Made by a program: the position numbers and the translations under genes. This document shows positions 42,487 to 50,083 of a stretch of 64,000 bases of DNA, piece after piece (the first letter of the stretch is position 1; each line of letters begins with the position of its first letter). The notes under the pieces are model-generated. The model had not been told where the DNA came from. It searched no databases and saw only the letters and a list, made by a program, of their open reading frames with translations. Source of the stretch: JBBSBL01 sp963735885 (lineage in GTDB: Bacteria > Actinomycetota > Thermoleophilia > Solirubrobacterales > Solirubrobacteraceae); NCBI GenBank assembly GCA_963735885.1, contig CAVTMP010000008.1, positions 124,001 to 188,000 of the forward strand. The letters are read 5' to 3'.

Positions 42487-44031
42487 ATGAGGCTGGCTTC
42501 GAGGCGTGTGGGGCCGGCGCTCGTCGGCGTCGCGCTCGCGGTCTGGGCGTTCGCTCCGCTCCTCTGGTTGGTGCTGAAGTACGCGCCGGAGCGGTCGCCG
42601 ACCGGTGCCGCAGGGCTCACCCCCGTTGACGAGCTGCAGTACATGGCCTGGATCAGCGACGCGAGCCGACACTGGCTCTCGGCCTCGCTCTGGGGCACCG
42701 GGGCGCTGCACCACACGTTCCTCCATCCGATGTACGCCCTCTCCGGGCTGCTCATGCGACTCGGCGTCAGCGTGCAGGTCGCGTACCTCGTGTGGAAGCC
42801 CGTGGCCGTCATCGTGCTGGTCGCGGGCTTCGCGGCCTACACCGAGCGCCGGCTCGCGAGCCGGCGGCAGGCCCTGGCGGCACTCGTCCTCGCGCTCTTC
42901 TACCTCACGCCGGCGTACGCGCTGATCCACTGGGGCCACGTCGGGGCCCCCTCCCGCATCTTCGACCTCGCCCTGGTGACGAACAACCTCTTTCCCGCCG
43001 GAGCGACCTGGGGCCAGCTGCACGCCGCCATCACCTTCGGCCTGGTGCCCGTCTTCCTCCTCGGCCTCGAGCGCCTGCTCGCGAGGGACCGGCCCGGGGC
43101 GCGGCCCGCCCTCGTCGGAGCGGTGGCGGCCGCCGGCCTGCTCGTGGCCTGGCTCCGTCCGTGGCAGGGGGCGACGCTGATCGCGATCAGCGTCGGCCTG
43201 GCCGCATGGCGCCGCGAGCGCCGGGGGCTGCTCCTGCTGGGTGGACTGGCCGCGGCCACCGCCCTCCCCCTCCTCTACTACTTCCTCCTGGGACATCTCG
43301 ATCCCGCGTGGCAGTCCGCGAGCGAGCGGATCGGACGGGCGTTCCCGCGCCCATGGGCGCTCGCCGCGGCGCTGCTCCCGCTCGCCGCGGTTGCGGCGCT
43401 CGGCGTGTCCCGGGCCCGCGCACGGGACGACGGCGAGCGCATCCTGCTGCTGTGGCCGGCGGCCGCGACCCTCGTGCTGCTCGTCAGCCCGACGCACGTC
43501 GTGCACGCGCTCGGTGGCGTGACCCTCCCCCTCGCCGTCCTCGCGGTGCGTGGCTGGTCCCGATTCCGCATCCCGGCCGCCGTCTCGGTCGCCGCGCTGC
43601 TGGTCGTGACCCTGCCGAGTGCCGCCTCGCAGCTCGATCAGCTCCGCCAGAGCGCGAACGGCCCGCTGCGCGACGAGTACGCACTCGCCGCGGACGATGC
43701 GGCGACGCTCGACGACCTCGCGAAGCAACCGGGAAGCGCGGGGGTCCTCGCCCCACCGGGGCTGGCGCTCAGCATTCCCGCGCGGACAGGGCGCCAGAGC
43801 TTCGTGGGGCACCCGGCCTGGACCCCTCCGGGACGCGACCTGGCGGCGTACCTGTACTTCAACGGCGTCGACGCGTTGATCCCCCGAATCCGGGCGACGG
43901 GGCTTGGCTTCGTGCTCGCCGGGTGCGAGTCCCGCCCGGCCCTGCGCGCCGCGCTCGCTCGCGCTGCCCGGGCGGTCGGAGTCCACGGCTGCGCCGCGCT
44001 CTACGAGGTCCCCGGCGGTCCGGCTCGCTGA
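42487..44031 (+). CDS. Polytopic membrane protein, probable GT-C-type glycosyltransferase
   Basis: This is a 514-residue protein from ATG 42487; GTG 42448 would add 13 residues. About ten to eleven hydrophobic helices are visible. An acidic first outer loop, GLTPVDELQYMAWISDASRH, after helix 1 is where GT-C enzymes carry their DxD/DE catalytic residues. GHVGAPSRIFDLALVTNN and GVTLPLAVLAVRGWSRFR are other segments. The C-terminal about 130 residues form an outer soluble domain (SAASQLDQLRQS to GCAALYEVPGG). The sugar and acceptor are unknown. Confidence 0.65.
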   Translation: MRLASRRVGPALVGVALAVWAFAPLLWLVLKYAPERSPTGAAGLTPVDELQYMAWISDASRHWLSASLWGTGALHHTFLHPMYALSGLLMRLGVSVQVAYLVWKPVAVIVLVAGFAAYTERRLASRRQALAALVLALFYLTPAYALIHWGHVGAPSRIFDLALVTNNLFPAGATWGQLHAAITFGLVPVFLLGLERLLARDRPGARPALVGAVAAAGLLVAWLRPWQGATLIAISVGLAAWRRERRGLLLLGGLAAATALPLLYYFLLGHLDPAWQSASERIGRAFPRPWALAAALLPLAAVAALGVSRARARDDGERILLLWPAAATLVLLVSPTHVVHALGGVTLPLAVLAVRGWSRFRIPAAVSVAALLVVTLPSAASQLDQLRQSANGPLRDEYALAADDAATLDDLAKQPGSAGVLAPPGLALSIPARTGRQSFVGHPAWTPPGRDLAAYLYFNGVDALIPRIRATGLGFVLAGCESRPALRAALARAARAVGVHGCAALYEVPGGPAR

Positions 44032-44219
44032 GTCGCCGCCCCGTCGCCGCGGCCGGGGATGCTCCCGGCTTCGCGCTGGCGCGGTCGCGACGGTACCTTC
44101 CCGGACGGCGCGACAGTCGTGACGGTCGTCCGCCTCCGGCGAACAGGACCGTCGGTAGGCGAGCCGGTGCCGGCGGTCCGGCGGCGCCGGAGGTGACCGC
44201 GAAGAGTCGCCGGCCCCCC
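44032..44219. other. Convergent intergenic region
   Basis: 188 bp between two converging genes. Several GC-rich inverted repeats are present, for example CCGGCGGTCCGG, which could terminate transcription. No gene is recognised. Confidence 0.4.
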
Positions 44220-44684
44220 TCACCGCCGCCCCCCGAAGAACTCCGTCAGCAGCGCCGCGCACTCCCCCTCGAGCAGGCCGCCCGCGACCTCCGGCCGGTG
44301 GTTGAGGCGGGGCTCGCCGAGCACGTCCATCACGCTCCCGGCCGCGCCGGCCTTCGGGTCGCTCGTCCCGAAGACCACGCGCGGCACCCGTCCGAGCACG
44401 ACCGCCCCCGCGCACATCGCGCAGGGCTCGAGCGTCACGTAGAGCACCGAGTCGAGCAGCCGCCAGGAGCCGACCGCGCGCGCGGCCTCGCGCAGCGCGA
44501 TCATCTCGGCGTGCGCGGTGGGGTCCTGGCGCACCTCGCGCTCGTTGTGACCGGCGCCCACGACCTCGCCTTCGCGGACGACCACGGCGCCGACCGGGAC
44601 GTCGTCGTGCTCGAGCGCCCGCTCCGCCTCGCGCAGGGCGAGGCGCATGTAGTACTCGTCACGGGGGAAGAACCGGGGGCGCAC
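44220..44684 (-). CDS. tadA: tRNA adenosine(34) deaminase TadA
   Basis: This is a 154-residue protein from GTG 44684, chosen because FFPRDEYYMRLALREAERAL is the usual N-terminus; the longer open frame upstream is not conserved. Zinc ligands and the catalytic Glu are in TAHAEMIALREA (His58, Glu60), and the two cysteines are in LEPCAMCAGA (Cys88, Cys91). VVFGTSDPKAGAAGSVMD and LNHRPEVAGG are also typical. It converts A34 to inosine in tRNA-Arg(ACG). It is divergent from the subtilase gene. Confidence 0.95.
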   Translation of the reverse strand: MRPRFFPRDEYYMRLALREAERALEHDDVPVGAVVVREGEVVGAGHNEREVRQDPTAHAEMIALREAARAVGSWRLLDSVLYVTLEPCAMCAGAVVLGRVPRVVFGTSDPKAGAAGSVMDVLGEPRLNHRPEVAGGLLEGECAALLTEFFGGRR

Positions 44685-44785
44685 CGGGGTCCGGCCTGCG
44701 ATCCTTTCGGTTTCAGGAGCAACTTCCGGACGCCGATCATGTCTTATCCGGTGGGCGCAAGGATGTCGCCCGCTCCCCTCCCGCC

Positions 44786-46162
44786 ATGGCCCGACCCGCG
44801 CCCCGCCGATCACGCCTGCCCGCCGCCCTGGCGGCGACCGCGCTCGCGGCCGGTGTCGGGGCCGCGACCGCCCCGGCCGCCGGTGCCGCCCCGGCGGCGC
44901 CGGCGACGGCGCGCGGCGAGGTCGTCGTCGGCTACGCGCCCGGGACCGGCCACGCGGCGCAGGTGGCCGCCGCCCGCGGCGCCGGCGCCACCGCCGAGGA
45001 GGCCGTCACGCCGACGACCCGGGTGGTCCAGGCGCGCCCCGGCGAGTCGACCGCCGCGGCGATCGCCCGGCTGCGCGCCGACCCCGACGTCGCCTACGCC
45101 GTCCCGAACGTCGTCGCCCACGCCGCCTTCTCGCCGAACGACCCGGGCCGCAGCGGGGTCCGGGGCGGCTGGCGCCAGACCCAGTGGAACTTCCTCCCCG
45201 CCGCCGGCATCGACGCCCCCGCGGGCTGGGCGAACGTCATCGCCGCCGGGCGTCCCGGGGGGCGGGGCGTGCGGATCGCGGTGCTCGACACCGGCGTGGC
45301 CTACCGCAACTGGGGCCGCTTCCGCCGGTCGCCCGACCTCGCGCGCACCGCGTTCTCCAACCCGTACGACTTCGTCGGCGGCAGCCGCTTCGCGCTCGAC
45401 CGCAACGGGCACGGGACCCACGTCGCCTCGACGATCGCCGAGTCCACGAACAACGGCATCGGCCTCGCCGGCATCGCCTACGGGGCCACGGTGATCCCGG
45501 TCCGCGTGCTCGACCGCTTCGGCAACGGCGACGCCGCGACCATCGCCCGCGGCATCCGCTACGCCGCGAACCGCGGGGCGAAGATCATCAACATGAGCCT
45601 GGAGTTCCCCTCCAGCGTCCGGGCGGAGGAGATCCCCGACATCCTCTCCGCGGTCCGCTACGCCCGCCGCAAGGGCGCCTTCATCGCCGCGGCGGCCGGC
45701 AACGAGTCGGGGCGCACGGTCGCCTATCCGGCGCGCGCGGGCGGCGTGGTGGCGGTCGGCGCGACGACCGAGCACCGCTGCCTCGCCGACTACTCCAACG
45801 ACGGCTCCGGCCTCGACCTCGTGGCGCCGGGCGGCGGGCCCGACGCGGCGATTCCCGGCGACCCGAACTGCCGCCCCGACGACCCTCCGGGCCGCGACAT
45901 CGTCCAGCTCACGCTCGTCGACTCGATCTCGCGCTTCTCCTACGACGCCGAGGACGGGACCTCGATGGCCACGCCTCACGTGTCGGGCGTCGCGGCGCTC
46001 GTCGTCGCCAGCGGCGTCATCGGCCGCAACCCCTCGCCGGACGCGATCGAGCGGCGGCTGAAGTCGACCGCGCAGCGGCTCGGCGCCGCCCGGCGCTACG
46101 GCGCGGGCCTGATCGACGCCGGCGCGGCGACCGCGCGCGCCGCCGCGACCACCCGCCGGTAG
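44786..46162 (+). CDS. Secreted S8-family serine protease (subtilase)
   Basis: This is a 458-residue protein with a signal peptide (Arg-rich start, Ala-rich core to about 35). A short inhibitor-like propeptide follows (EVVVGYAPGTG and AAIARLRADPDVAYAVPN, about 45-110). The catalytic triad is Asp near 168 in IAVLDTGVAY, His near 209 in NGHGTHVAS, and Ser near 392 in DGTSMATPHVSG; the oxyanion Asn is in AAAAGNESG. It should act outside the cell as a broad protease. A hairpin at 46165-46193 follows the stop. Confidence 0.95.
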   Translation: MARPAPRRSRLPAALAATALAAGVGAATAPAAGAAPAAPATARGEVVVGYAPGTGHAAQVAAARGAGATAEEAVTPTTRVVQARPGESTAAAIARLRADPDVAYAVPNVVAHAAFSPNDPGRSGVRGGWRQTQWNFLPAAGIDAPAGWANVIAAGRPGGRGVRIAVLDTGVAYRNWGRFRRSPDLARTAFSNPYDFVGGSRFALDRNGHGTHVASTIAESTNNGIGLAGIAYGATVIPVRVLDRFGNGDAATIARGIRYAANRGAKIINMSLEFPSSVRAEEIPDILSAVRYARRKGAFIAAAAGNESGRTVAYPARAGGVVAVGATTEHRCLADYSNDGSGLDLVAPGGGPDAAIPGDPNCRPDDPPGRDIVQLTLVDSISRFSYDAEDGTSMATPHVSGVAALVVASGVIGRNPSPDAIERRLKSTAQRLGAARRYGAGLIDAGAATARAAATTRR

Positions 46163-46164
46163 GC

Positions 46165-46193
46165 GTCGGGCCGCGGCGGCCGCGGCGGCCGAC
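46165..46193. terminator. Hairpin between convergent subtilase and stress-protein genes
   Basis: GTCGGGCCGCGG and CCGCGGCGGCCGAC form an imperfect inverted repeat in the 36-bp gap between the two stop codons. It may serve both directions. Confidence 0.45.
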
Positions 46194-46198
46194 CCCGC

Positions 46199-46642
46199 CT
46201 ACGTCGTCCGGATGATCAGGACCGAGCAGGGCGCGTGGTGGGAGACCTTGTTCGGCACCGAGCCGAGCAGGAAGCGCTTCGCGCCGGTCATCCCCTTGTT
46301 CCCGACGACGATGAGGTCGGCCTTCGTCTCCTCGGCCACGTCGAGGATCGCGTCCGCGGGGTCGCCCTGCCGGGCGAAGGTCTCGACGCTCAACCCCGCC
46401 TCGCGCGCCGGGCCGGCGGCCTCCTCGAGCGTCGCGTCGACGTCCTCGCGCGGGTTGACCGCCCACTCGACGTCCTTGGGCACCTCGACGGCCTCCTCGC
46501 GCAGGCGACCGCCCGAGACCGGCTCGTACGCGCTCACGATCTGCAGCGACGCGCCGACGGTCCCGGCGAGGTCGCTCGCCTGCCGCACGGCCTCGTGCGC
46601 GGTCTCGGAGCCGTCGGTCCCCACCACGATCCGCTCGAACAT
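46199..46642 (-). CDS. Universal stress protein (UspA family)
   Basis: This is a 147-residue protein with an AGGAGGAG ribosome site before ATG 46642. It opens FERIVVGTDGSETAHEAVRQ and ends with the ATP-binding motif VVGNKGMTGAKRFLLGSVP (G-2X-G-9X-G-S pattern), then HHAPCSVLIIRT. ATP-binding Usp proteins help survival under stress or hypoxia, and the signal here is unknown. It is the last gene before the disulfide operon, in the same direction but separated by about 80 bp. Confidence 0.95.
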   Translation of the reverse strand: MFERIVVGTDGSETAHEAVRQASDLAGTVGASLQIVSAYEPVSGGRLREEAVEVPKDVEWAVNPREDVDATLEEAAGPAREAGLSVETFARQGDPADAILDVAEETKADLIVVGNKGMTGAKRFLLGSVPNKVSHHAPCSVLIIRTT

Positions 46643-46723
46643 GCCCCGGCTCCTCCTTGGGTCGTGCGCCGCCGCGGAGCATATCCCCGCGCTCGGGCCG
46701 GCGCGCGCCCGATCACCGGCCGG

Positions 46724-46810
46724 TCACAGGAGCTTGGTCAGGGCGATGATCATGCCCGCGAGGACGAAGACGACGATCGCGGCCTGCATGACGATCCAGA
46801 CGGGCGACAT
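46724..46810 (-). CDS. 28-residue single-span membrane peptide at the end of the DsbA-VKOR operon
   Basis: ATG 46810 starts 3 nt after the VKOR stop on the same strand. The peptide is MSPVWIVMQAAIVVFVLAGM followed by IIALTKLL: one hydrophobic helix with a Lys near the end. Codon use is strongly G/C-ending. It is too short for standard gene calls. It could be a small subunit or regulator of VKOR, or a chance frame. Conservation next to VKOR in relatives would decide. Confidence 0.5.
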   Translation of the reverse strand: MSPVWIVMQAAIVVFVLAGMIIALTKLL

Positions 46811-46813
46811 CGC

Positions 46814-47269
46814 TCAGGACACCACGCCGGCGTCCGCGCCCACCGGCGCCTCGACCTCGGCGGGGTCGATCCGCAGCAGGCGCCACACCGCGGCGAGGGC
46901 GATCAGCGTCATGACCGCGGCGCTCGCCACGCACCACTGGCAGATCGCCTCGATCGTGAACAGCTCGCGGTAGGTGAGGTAGGCGGAGAAGCCGAACCCG
47001 ATCAGCGCCATGCCCGCGCCGAGCAGCTTCCCGAGCTCGCCCCGGACGAGCAGCGAGAGAAGGATCGAGAGGTAGCCGATCAGCCCGATCAGGGCCACCG
47101 GCACGCCCGCGAGCTTCGACCACTCCGAGGTCTGCACCTTCTCGCAGCCGCCGCCGGTGAGGCAGAGCGGCCGGTCGCCGGCGTAGTGGACCCAGGTCAG
47201 GTACCCCGCGATCCCGACGCCGACCAGCGCGAGGACCGCGATGACCCGGCGCAGGCGGCGATCGGTCAC
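46814..47269 (-). CDS. Vitamin K epoxide reductase (VKOR) homologue, disulfide-bond formation
   Basis: This is a 151-residue membrane protein from GTG 47269, which overlaps the upstream DsbA-like stop (GTGA). There are four to five helices. The active-site pair is CQWC in EAICQWCVASAAVMTL, and the loop cysteines are in CLTGGGCEKVQ. LTYRELFTI precedes the CxxC. Bacterial VKOR takes electrons from DsbA and passes them to quinone, replacing DsbB in actinobacteria. The adjacent DsbA-like gene supports this role. Confidence 0.92.
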   Translation of the reverse strand: MTDRRLRRVIAVLALVGVGIAGYLTWVHYAGDRPLCLTGGGCEKVQTSEWSKLAGVPVALIGLIGYLSILLSLLVRGELGKLLGAGMALIGFGFSAYLTYRELFTIEAICQWCVASAAVMTLIALAAVWRLLRIDPAEVEAPVGADAGVVS

Positions 47270-48069
47270 GACGCGAGGAGCTGATCGATCGGGCCGCTGA
47301 AGGAGGCCGCGTCGAACGACTGCACGTTGAGCGGCTGCAGCGCCCCGCCGGTCTTGCCGAGCTGGAACGACGGCGTCCCCGTGAACCCGGCGGCGCGGAA
47401 CGCCGCGTCGTCCTTCGCCAGCGCGGCGGCCACCGCGGGGCTCGTGCGCTGGGCGAGCGCGGTGTTCACGTTGAGTCCCGGCACGCCCGAGCCGATGAAG
47501 CGCAGGAACTCCGGCGTGACGTAGCGGGTCAGCTCGTCCTGCTGGTTGGCGTAGAACAGATCGCTGAAGTTCCACTGCTGGTTCTGCTTCCCGGCGGCGA
47601 TCGCCATCTGCGCCGCGCTCAGCGAGTCCCCGGGATTCTCCTGCTCGCCCACGAAGTGCTGGGCGCGGAACACCATCTTCACCTTGCCGGTGCGCACGTA
47701 GCGACGGACGATCTCGGGGAAGGCGCTCGCGGTGTACTCCTTGCAGATCGGGCACTTCAGGTCCGCGTACTCGACGAGGGTCACCGGCGCGCCCGGCTTC
47801 CCGAGGACGTTGCCCTGCTGCGGGATGCCGGTGAGCAGCGTCGCCGTCTCGGTCACGCCGACCGGGGCCTTCGCCGTGTCGACCTTCTTGTCTCCCCCGC
47901 CCGTGGCCACGACGATCGCGACGATGATCGCCGCGGCCAGCACGAGGAGCCCGCCGAGCATCCAGAGCCGCCTGCCGCGCTGCGCCTTCGCGGCCTCGGC
48001 GCGCTCCTTCGCCTCGCGCTGCGCCTGGGCCTCGGCGCGGCGCGCCTCCTTGTCCTTGCTCTGCGACAT
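47266..48069 (-). CDS. Membrane-anchored DsbA-like thiol oxidoreductase
   Basis: This is a 267-residue protein from ATG 48069; the longer open frame upstream is not conserved-looking. A basic, Ala/Glu-rich N-terminus of about 45 residues precedes one membrane anchor (LWMLGGLLVLAAAIIVAIVV). The outer thioredoxin domain has the CPIC active site in VEYADLKCPICKEY and a cis-Pro in FTGTPSFQLGKTGG. VFRAQHFVGEQENPGD is typical of actinobacterial DsbA-like proteins. It should oxidise exported proteins and be recycled by the overlapping VKOR gene. Confidence 0.92.
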   Translation of the reverse strand: MSQSKDKEARRAEAQAQREAKERAEAAKAQRGRRLWMLGGLLVLAAAIIVAIVVATGGGDKKVDTAKAPVGVTETATLLTGIPQQGNVLGKPGAPVTLVEYADLKCPICKEYTASAFPEIVRRYVRTGKVKMVFRAQHFVGEQENPGDSLSAAQMAIAAGKQNQQWNFSDLFYANQQDELTRYVTPEFLRFIGSGVPGLNVNTALAQRTSPAVAAALAKDDAAFRAAGFTGTPSFQLGKTGGALQPLNVQSFDAASFSGPIDQLLAS

Positions 48070-48148
48070 GGGCGGGGGATCCTCCGACGGCTCGATGAAG
48101 ACGGGCTCAACGGGCCCCGGAGGAGCCCGCACGGAGGATAGGGCGGTC

Positions 48149-48173
48149 GCCCGCGGCGCCGCGCCGCGCGGGC
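48149..48173 (-). terminator. Hairpin after FAH protein 3
   Basis: GCCCGCGGCG (48149-48158) pairs with CGCCGCGCGGGC (48162-48173), with one bulge and a 3-nt loop. It lies directly beyond the FAH stop on the minus strand. Confidence 0.5.
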
Positions 48174-48174
48174 C

Positions 48175-49173
48175 TCAGCCGATCCGGTTGCGCACCGACC
48201 CCACGCCCTCGATCGCGAGCTCGACCTCGTCGCCCGGCCGGATCCAGCGGTCGAGCTCGAGACCGCAGCCGTTCGGGAGCGTGCCGGTGGAGAGCAGCTC
48301 GCCCGCCTGGAGCGGCTCGCCGGCGGCGGCGTGGGCGACCATCGCGCCGAGCGAGTGCTGCATCCCGGCGGTGGACGTGCGCGACCAGACCTCGCCGTTG
48401 ACCGTCACCGTCCCGCCCAGGGACTCGATCCGCGGCAGGATCTCGTCGGCCGTCACGACCTCGGCGCCCATCGCGTTGGCGAACGTCTTCGCCTTGACCA
48501 CCGGCCCGAACACGCCCTCGCGAAACTCCCGCCACTGCGTGTCGCGCGCGCTCACGTCGTTGACGACGACGAAGCCGCCCACCGCCGCCGCGGCCTCCCG
48601 CGCCGGCGTGTCGGGGGCGACCGGCGTGGCCAGGATCGCCCCGAGCTCCAGCTCGAAGTCGAGGTCGCGGCTGTAGGAGGGCCACGGGACGGGCGCGCCG
48701 TCGGCGTGGAAGGTCAGGGGGTTGCCCATGTAGAAGATCGGCTCCGCGTAGAACAGCGGCTTCGGCTTCAGCGGCGGGAACGTGCGGCCGGTGAGCGACT
48801 CGTAGCGCGTCGCGAGCGGGAAGACCTTCGGGAGGTAGCGGCGCAGGAGCCCGCGGCCGGCCTGGATCTGGTGGCGCTCGTAGAGCGAGAAGGCCCGCAG
48901 GGTGCGCGGCTGGAAGGGCAGGCGGGGCGTCGGGTCGAAGCTCGCGGCGAGGTCCTCCCCGGCGGTCCGGTCGAGCAGCGCCGCCGCCGCTTCGCGCGCC
49001 GCCGCCCCGCCGGCGAGGAAGGCGACGAGGTCGCGGGCCCCGGCCGAGAGGGCATCGTCGTCCTCCTTCGCCGCGGCGAGCGCGGGCACGAGCGGAACCC
49101 AGCGGTCGCGCTCGACGTCGTGCACGGCGGTCGACGTGCCGCCGTCGGCGAGGGTCACGGTCTTCAGGCGCAT
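48175..49173 (-). CDS. Fumarylacetoacetate hydrolase-family protein 3
   Basis: This is a 332-residue intact protein from ATG 49173; the upstream open frame crosses the operator and is not used. It reads TSTAVHDVERDRWVPLVPAL, then GRTFPPLKPKPLFYAEPIFY, RDLDFELELGAILATPVAP, FVVVNDVSARDTQWREFREG, VKAKTFANAMGAEVV, TSTAGMQHSLGAMVAHAAAG and ELLSTGTLPNGCGLELDRW. The acidic metal ligands of FAH enzymes fall in the FELELGA region. It is paralogous to FAH protein 1. It is divergent from a VOC dioxygenase and a monooxygenase, so the three form one control unit. Confidence 0.92.
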   Translation of the reverse strand: MRLKTVTLADGGTSTAVHDVERDRWVPLVPALAAAKEDDDALSAGARDLVAFLAGGAAAREAAAALLDRTAGEDLAASFDPTPRLPFQPRTLRAFSLYERHQIQAGRGLLRRYLPKVFPLATRYESLTGRTFPPLKPKPLFYAEPIFYMGNPLTFHADGAPVPWPSYSRDLDFELELGAILATPVAPDTPAREAAAAVGGFVVVNDVSARDTQWREFREGVFGPVVKAKTFANAMGAEVVTADEILPRIESLGGTVTVNGEVWSRTSTAGMQHSLGAMVAHAAAGEPLQAGELLSTGTLPNGCGLELDRWIRPGDEVELAIEGVGSVRNRIG

Positions 49174-49192
49174 GGGCGAGAACTCCGGTCGA

Positions 49193-49211
49193 GGAGAACA
49201 TACAGTTCTCC
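49193..49211. promoter_or_regulatory. 19-bp palindromic operator over the promoter of VOC dioxygenase 3
   Basis: GGAGAAC (49193-49199), ATACA, then GTTCTCC (49205-49211) form a perfect 7-bp inverted repeat. TACAGT at 49201-49206, inside the palindrome, lies 7 nt before ATG 49214 and fits a leaderless -10. A further GAGAAC half site is at 49178-49183. A repressor bound here would block the VOC gene and probably the divergent FAH gene. No regulator gene is adjacent. Confidence 0.65.
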
Positions 49212-49213
49212 CC

Positions 49214-50083
49214 ATGGTCACCCGAATCGGACACATGACCCTCCGCGTGCCCGACCTCGACCGCGCCGTCGCCTTCTACGAGGACGTGCTCGGCCTGCGG
49301 GTCAGCGATCGCCGCGCCGATCGCGCCTACCTGACCTGCAACGCCCGCCACCACGAGCTCGTGCTCGCGACGGGCGCGCCCGCGTACGAGAGCATCGGCC
49401 TCGAGGTGGCCGACGACGCCGACCTCGACCGGGCCCGCGCGGCGCTCCCGGGCCTCGGCGGCACGATCCTCGGCGACGCGCCGACGGAGCCGGGCGTGGC
49501 CGCGGGCCTGCTCGTCCGCGGCCCGGGCGGCCACGTCTTCAAGCTCTTCCACGGCATGGCCGAGAGCGAGCCCGCCGACTACGAGACCGGCGGCGTGCGC
49601 CCCAGCCGCTTCGAGCACGTCTCGCTCAAGTGCCGCGACCCCAAGGCGATGGAGAGCTTCCTGCAGGACGGGCTCGGCTTCCGCTTCTCCGACCGGATCG
49701 GTCCGCTGGCGAGCTGGTGGCACTGCGACTCCGACCACCACGGCATGGCCCTCCAGCGCAACCTGCGCGACGGGTTGCACCACCACGCGTGGACGCTGCC
49801 GGACCTGAACGCCCTCGGGGCGGCGGCCGACCGGCTCGCCGATCGCGGGATGCGCCTCGTCTGGGGCCCGGGCCGCCACGGCCCCGGCAACAACCACTTC
49901 GTCTACTTCGCCGAGCCGTCGGGCGCGCTCGTCGAGTACTGCTCCGACCTCGCGCGGATCGGCCCCGGCCATGCCTACACCCCGCGCAACTGGCCCGTGC
50001 GCCCGGTGAGCATCAGCCGCTGGGGCGGCCTGCCGCCGCGCCGGTTCCGCGCCCCGTGCGTCCCGGCGGCGCGCGGGGCGTGA
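49214..50083 (+). CDS. VOC-family extradiol dioxygenase (catechol 2,3-dioxygenase-like)
   Basis: This is a 289-residue protein with two VOC modules. Module 1 begins VTRIGHMTLRVPDLDRAVAF; module 2 begins RPSRFEHVSLKCRDPKAMES. Metal ligands in module 2 are His in FEHVSL, His in LHHHAWTLPDLN and Glu in GALVEYCSDL; GPGNNHFVYFAEPSG is also typical. This two-module form matches extradiol catechol dioxygenases, unlike the shorter VOC proteins at 33.4 and 40.0 kb. Its TGA overlaps the GTG of monooxygenase 3. Confidence 0.92.
   Translation: MVTRIGHMTLRVPDLDRAVAFYEDVLGLRVSDRRADRAYLTCNARHHELVLATGAPAYESIGLEVADDADLDRARAALPGLGGTILGDAPTEPGVAAGLLVRGPGGHVFKLFHGMAESEPADYETGGVRPSRFEHVSLKCRDPKAMESFLQDGLGFRFSDRIGPLASWWHCDSDHHGMALQRNLRDGLHHHAWTLPDLNALGAAADRLADRGMRLVWGPGRHGPGNNHFVYFAEPSGALVEYCSDLARIGPGHAYTPRNWPVRPVSISRWGGLPPRRFRAPCVPAARGA

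Noticed and set aside
47732..48676. 314-codon plus-strand frame over the DsbA-like and FAH genes
   Set aside because: It is antisense to two well-supported genes and Ser/Arg/Pro-rich without recognisable domains.
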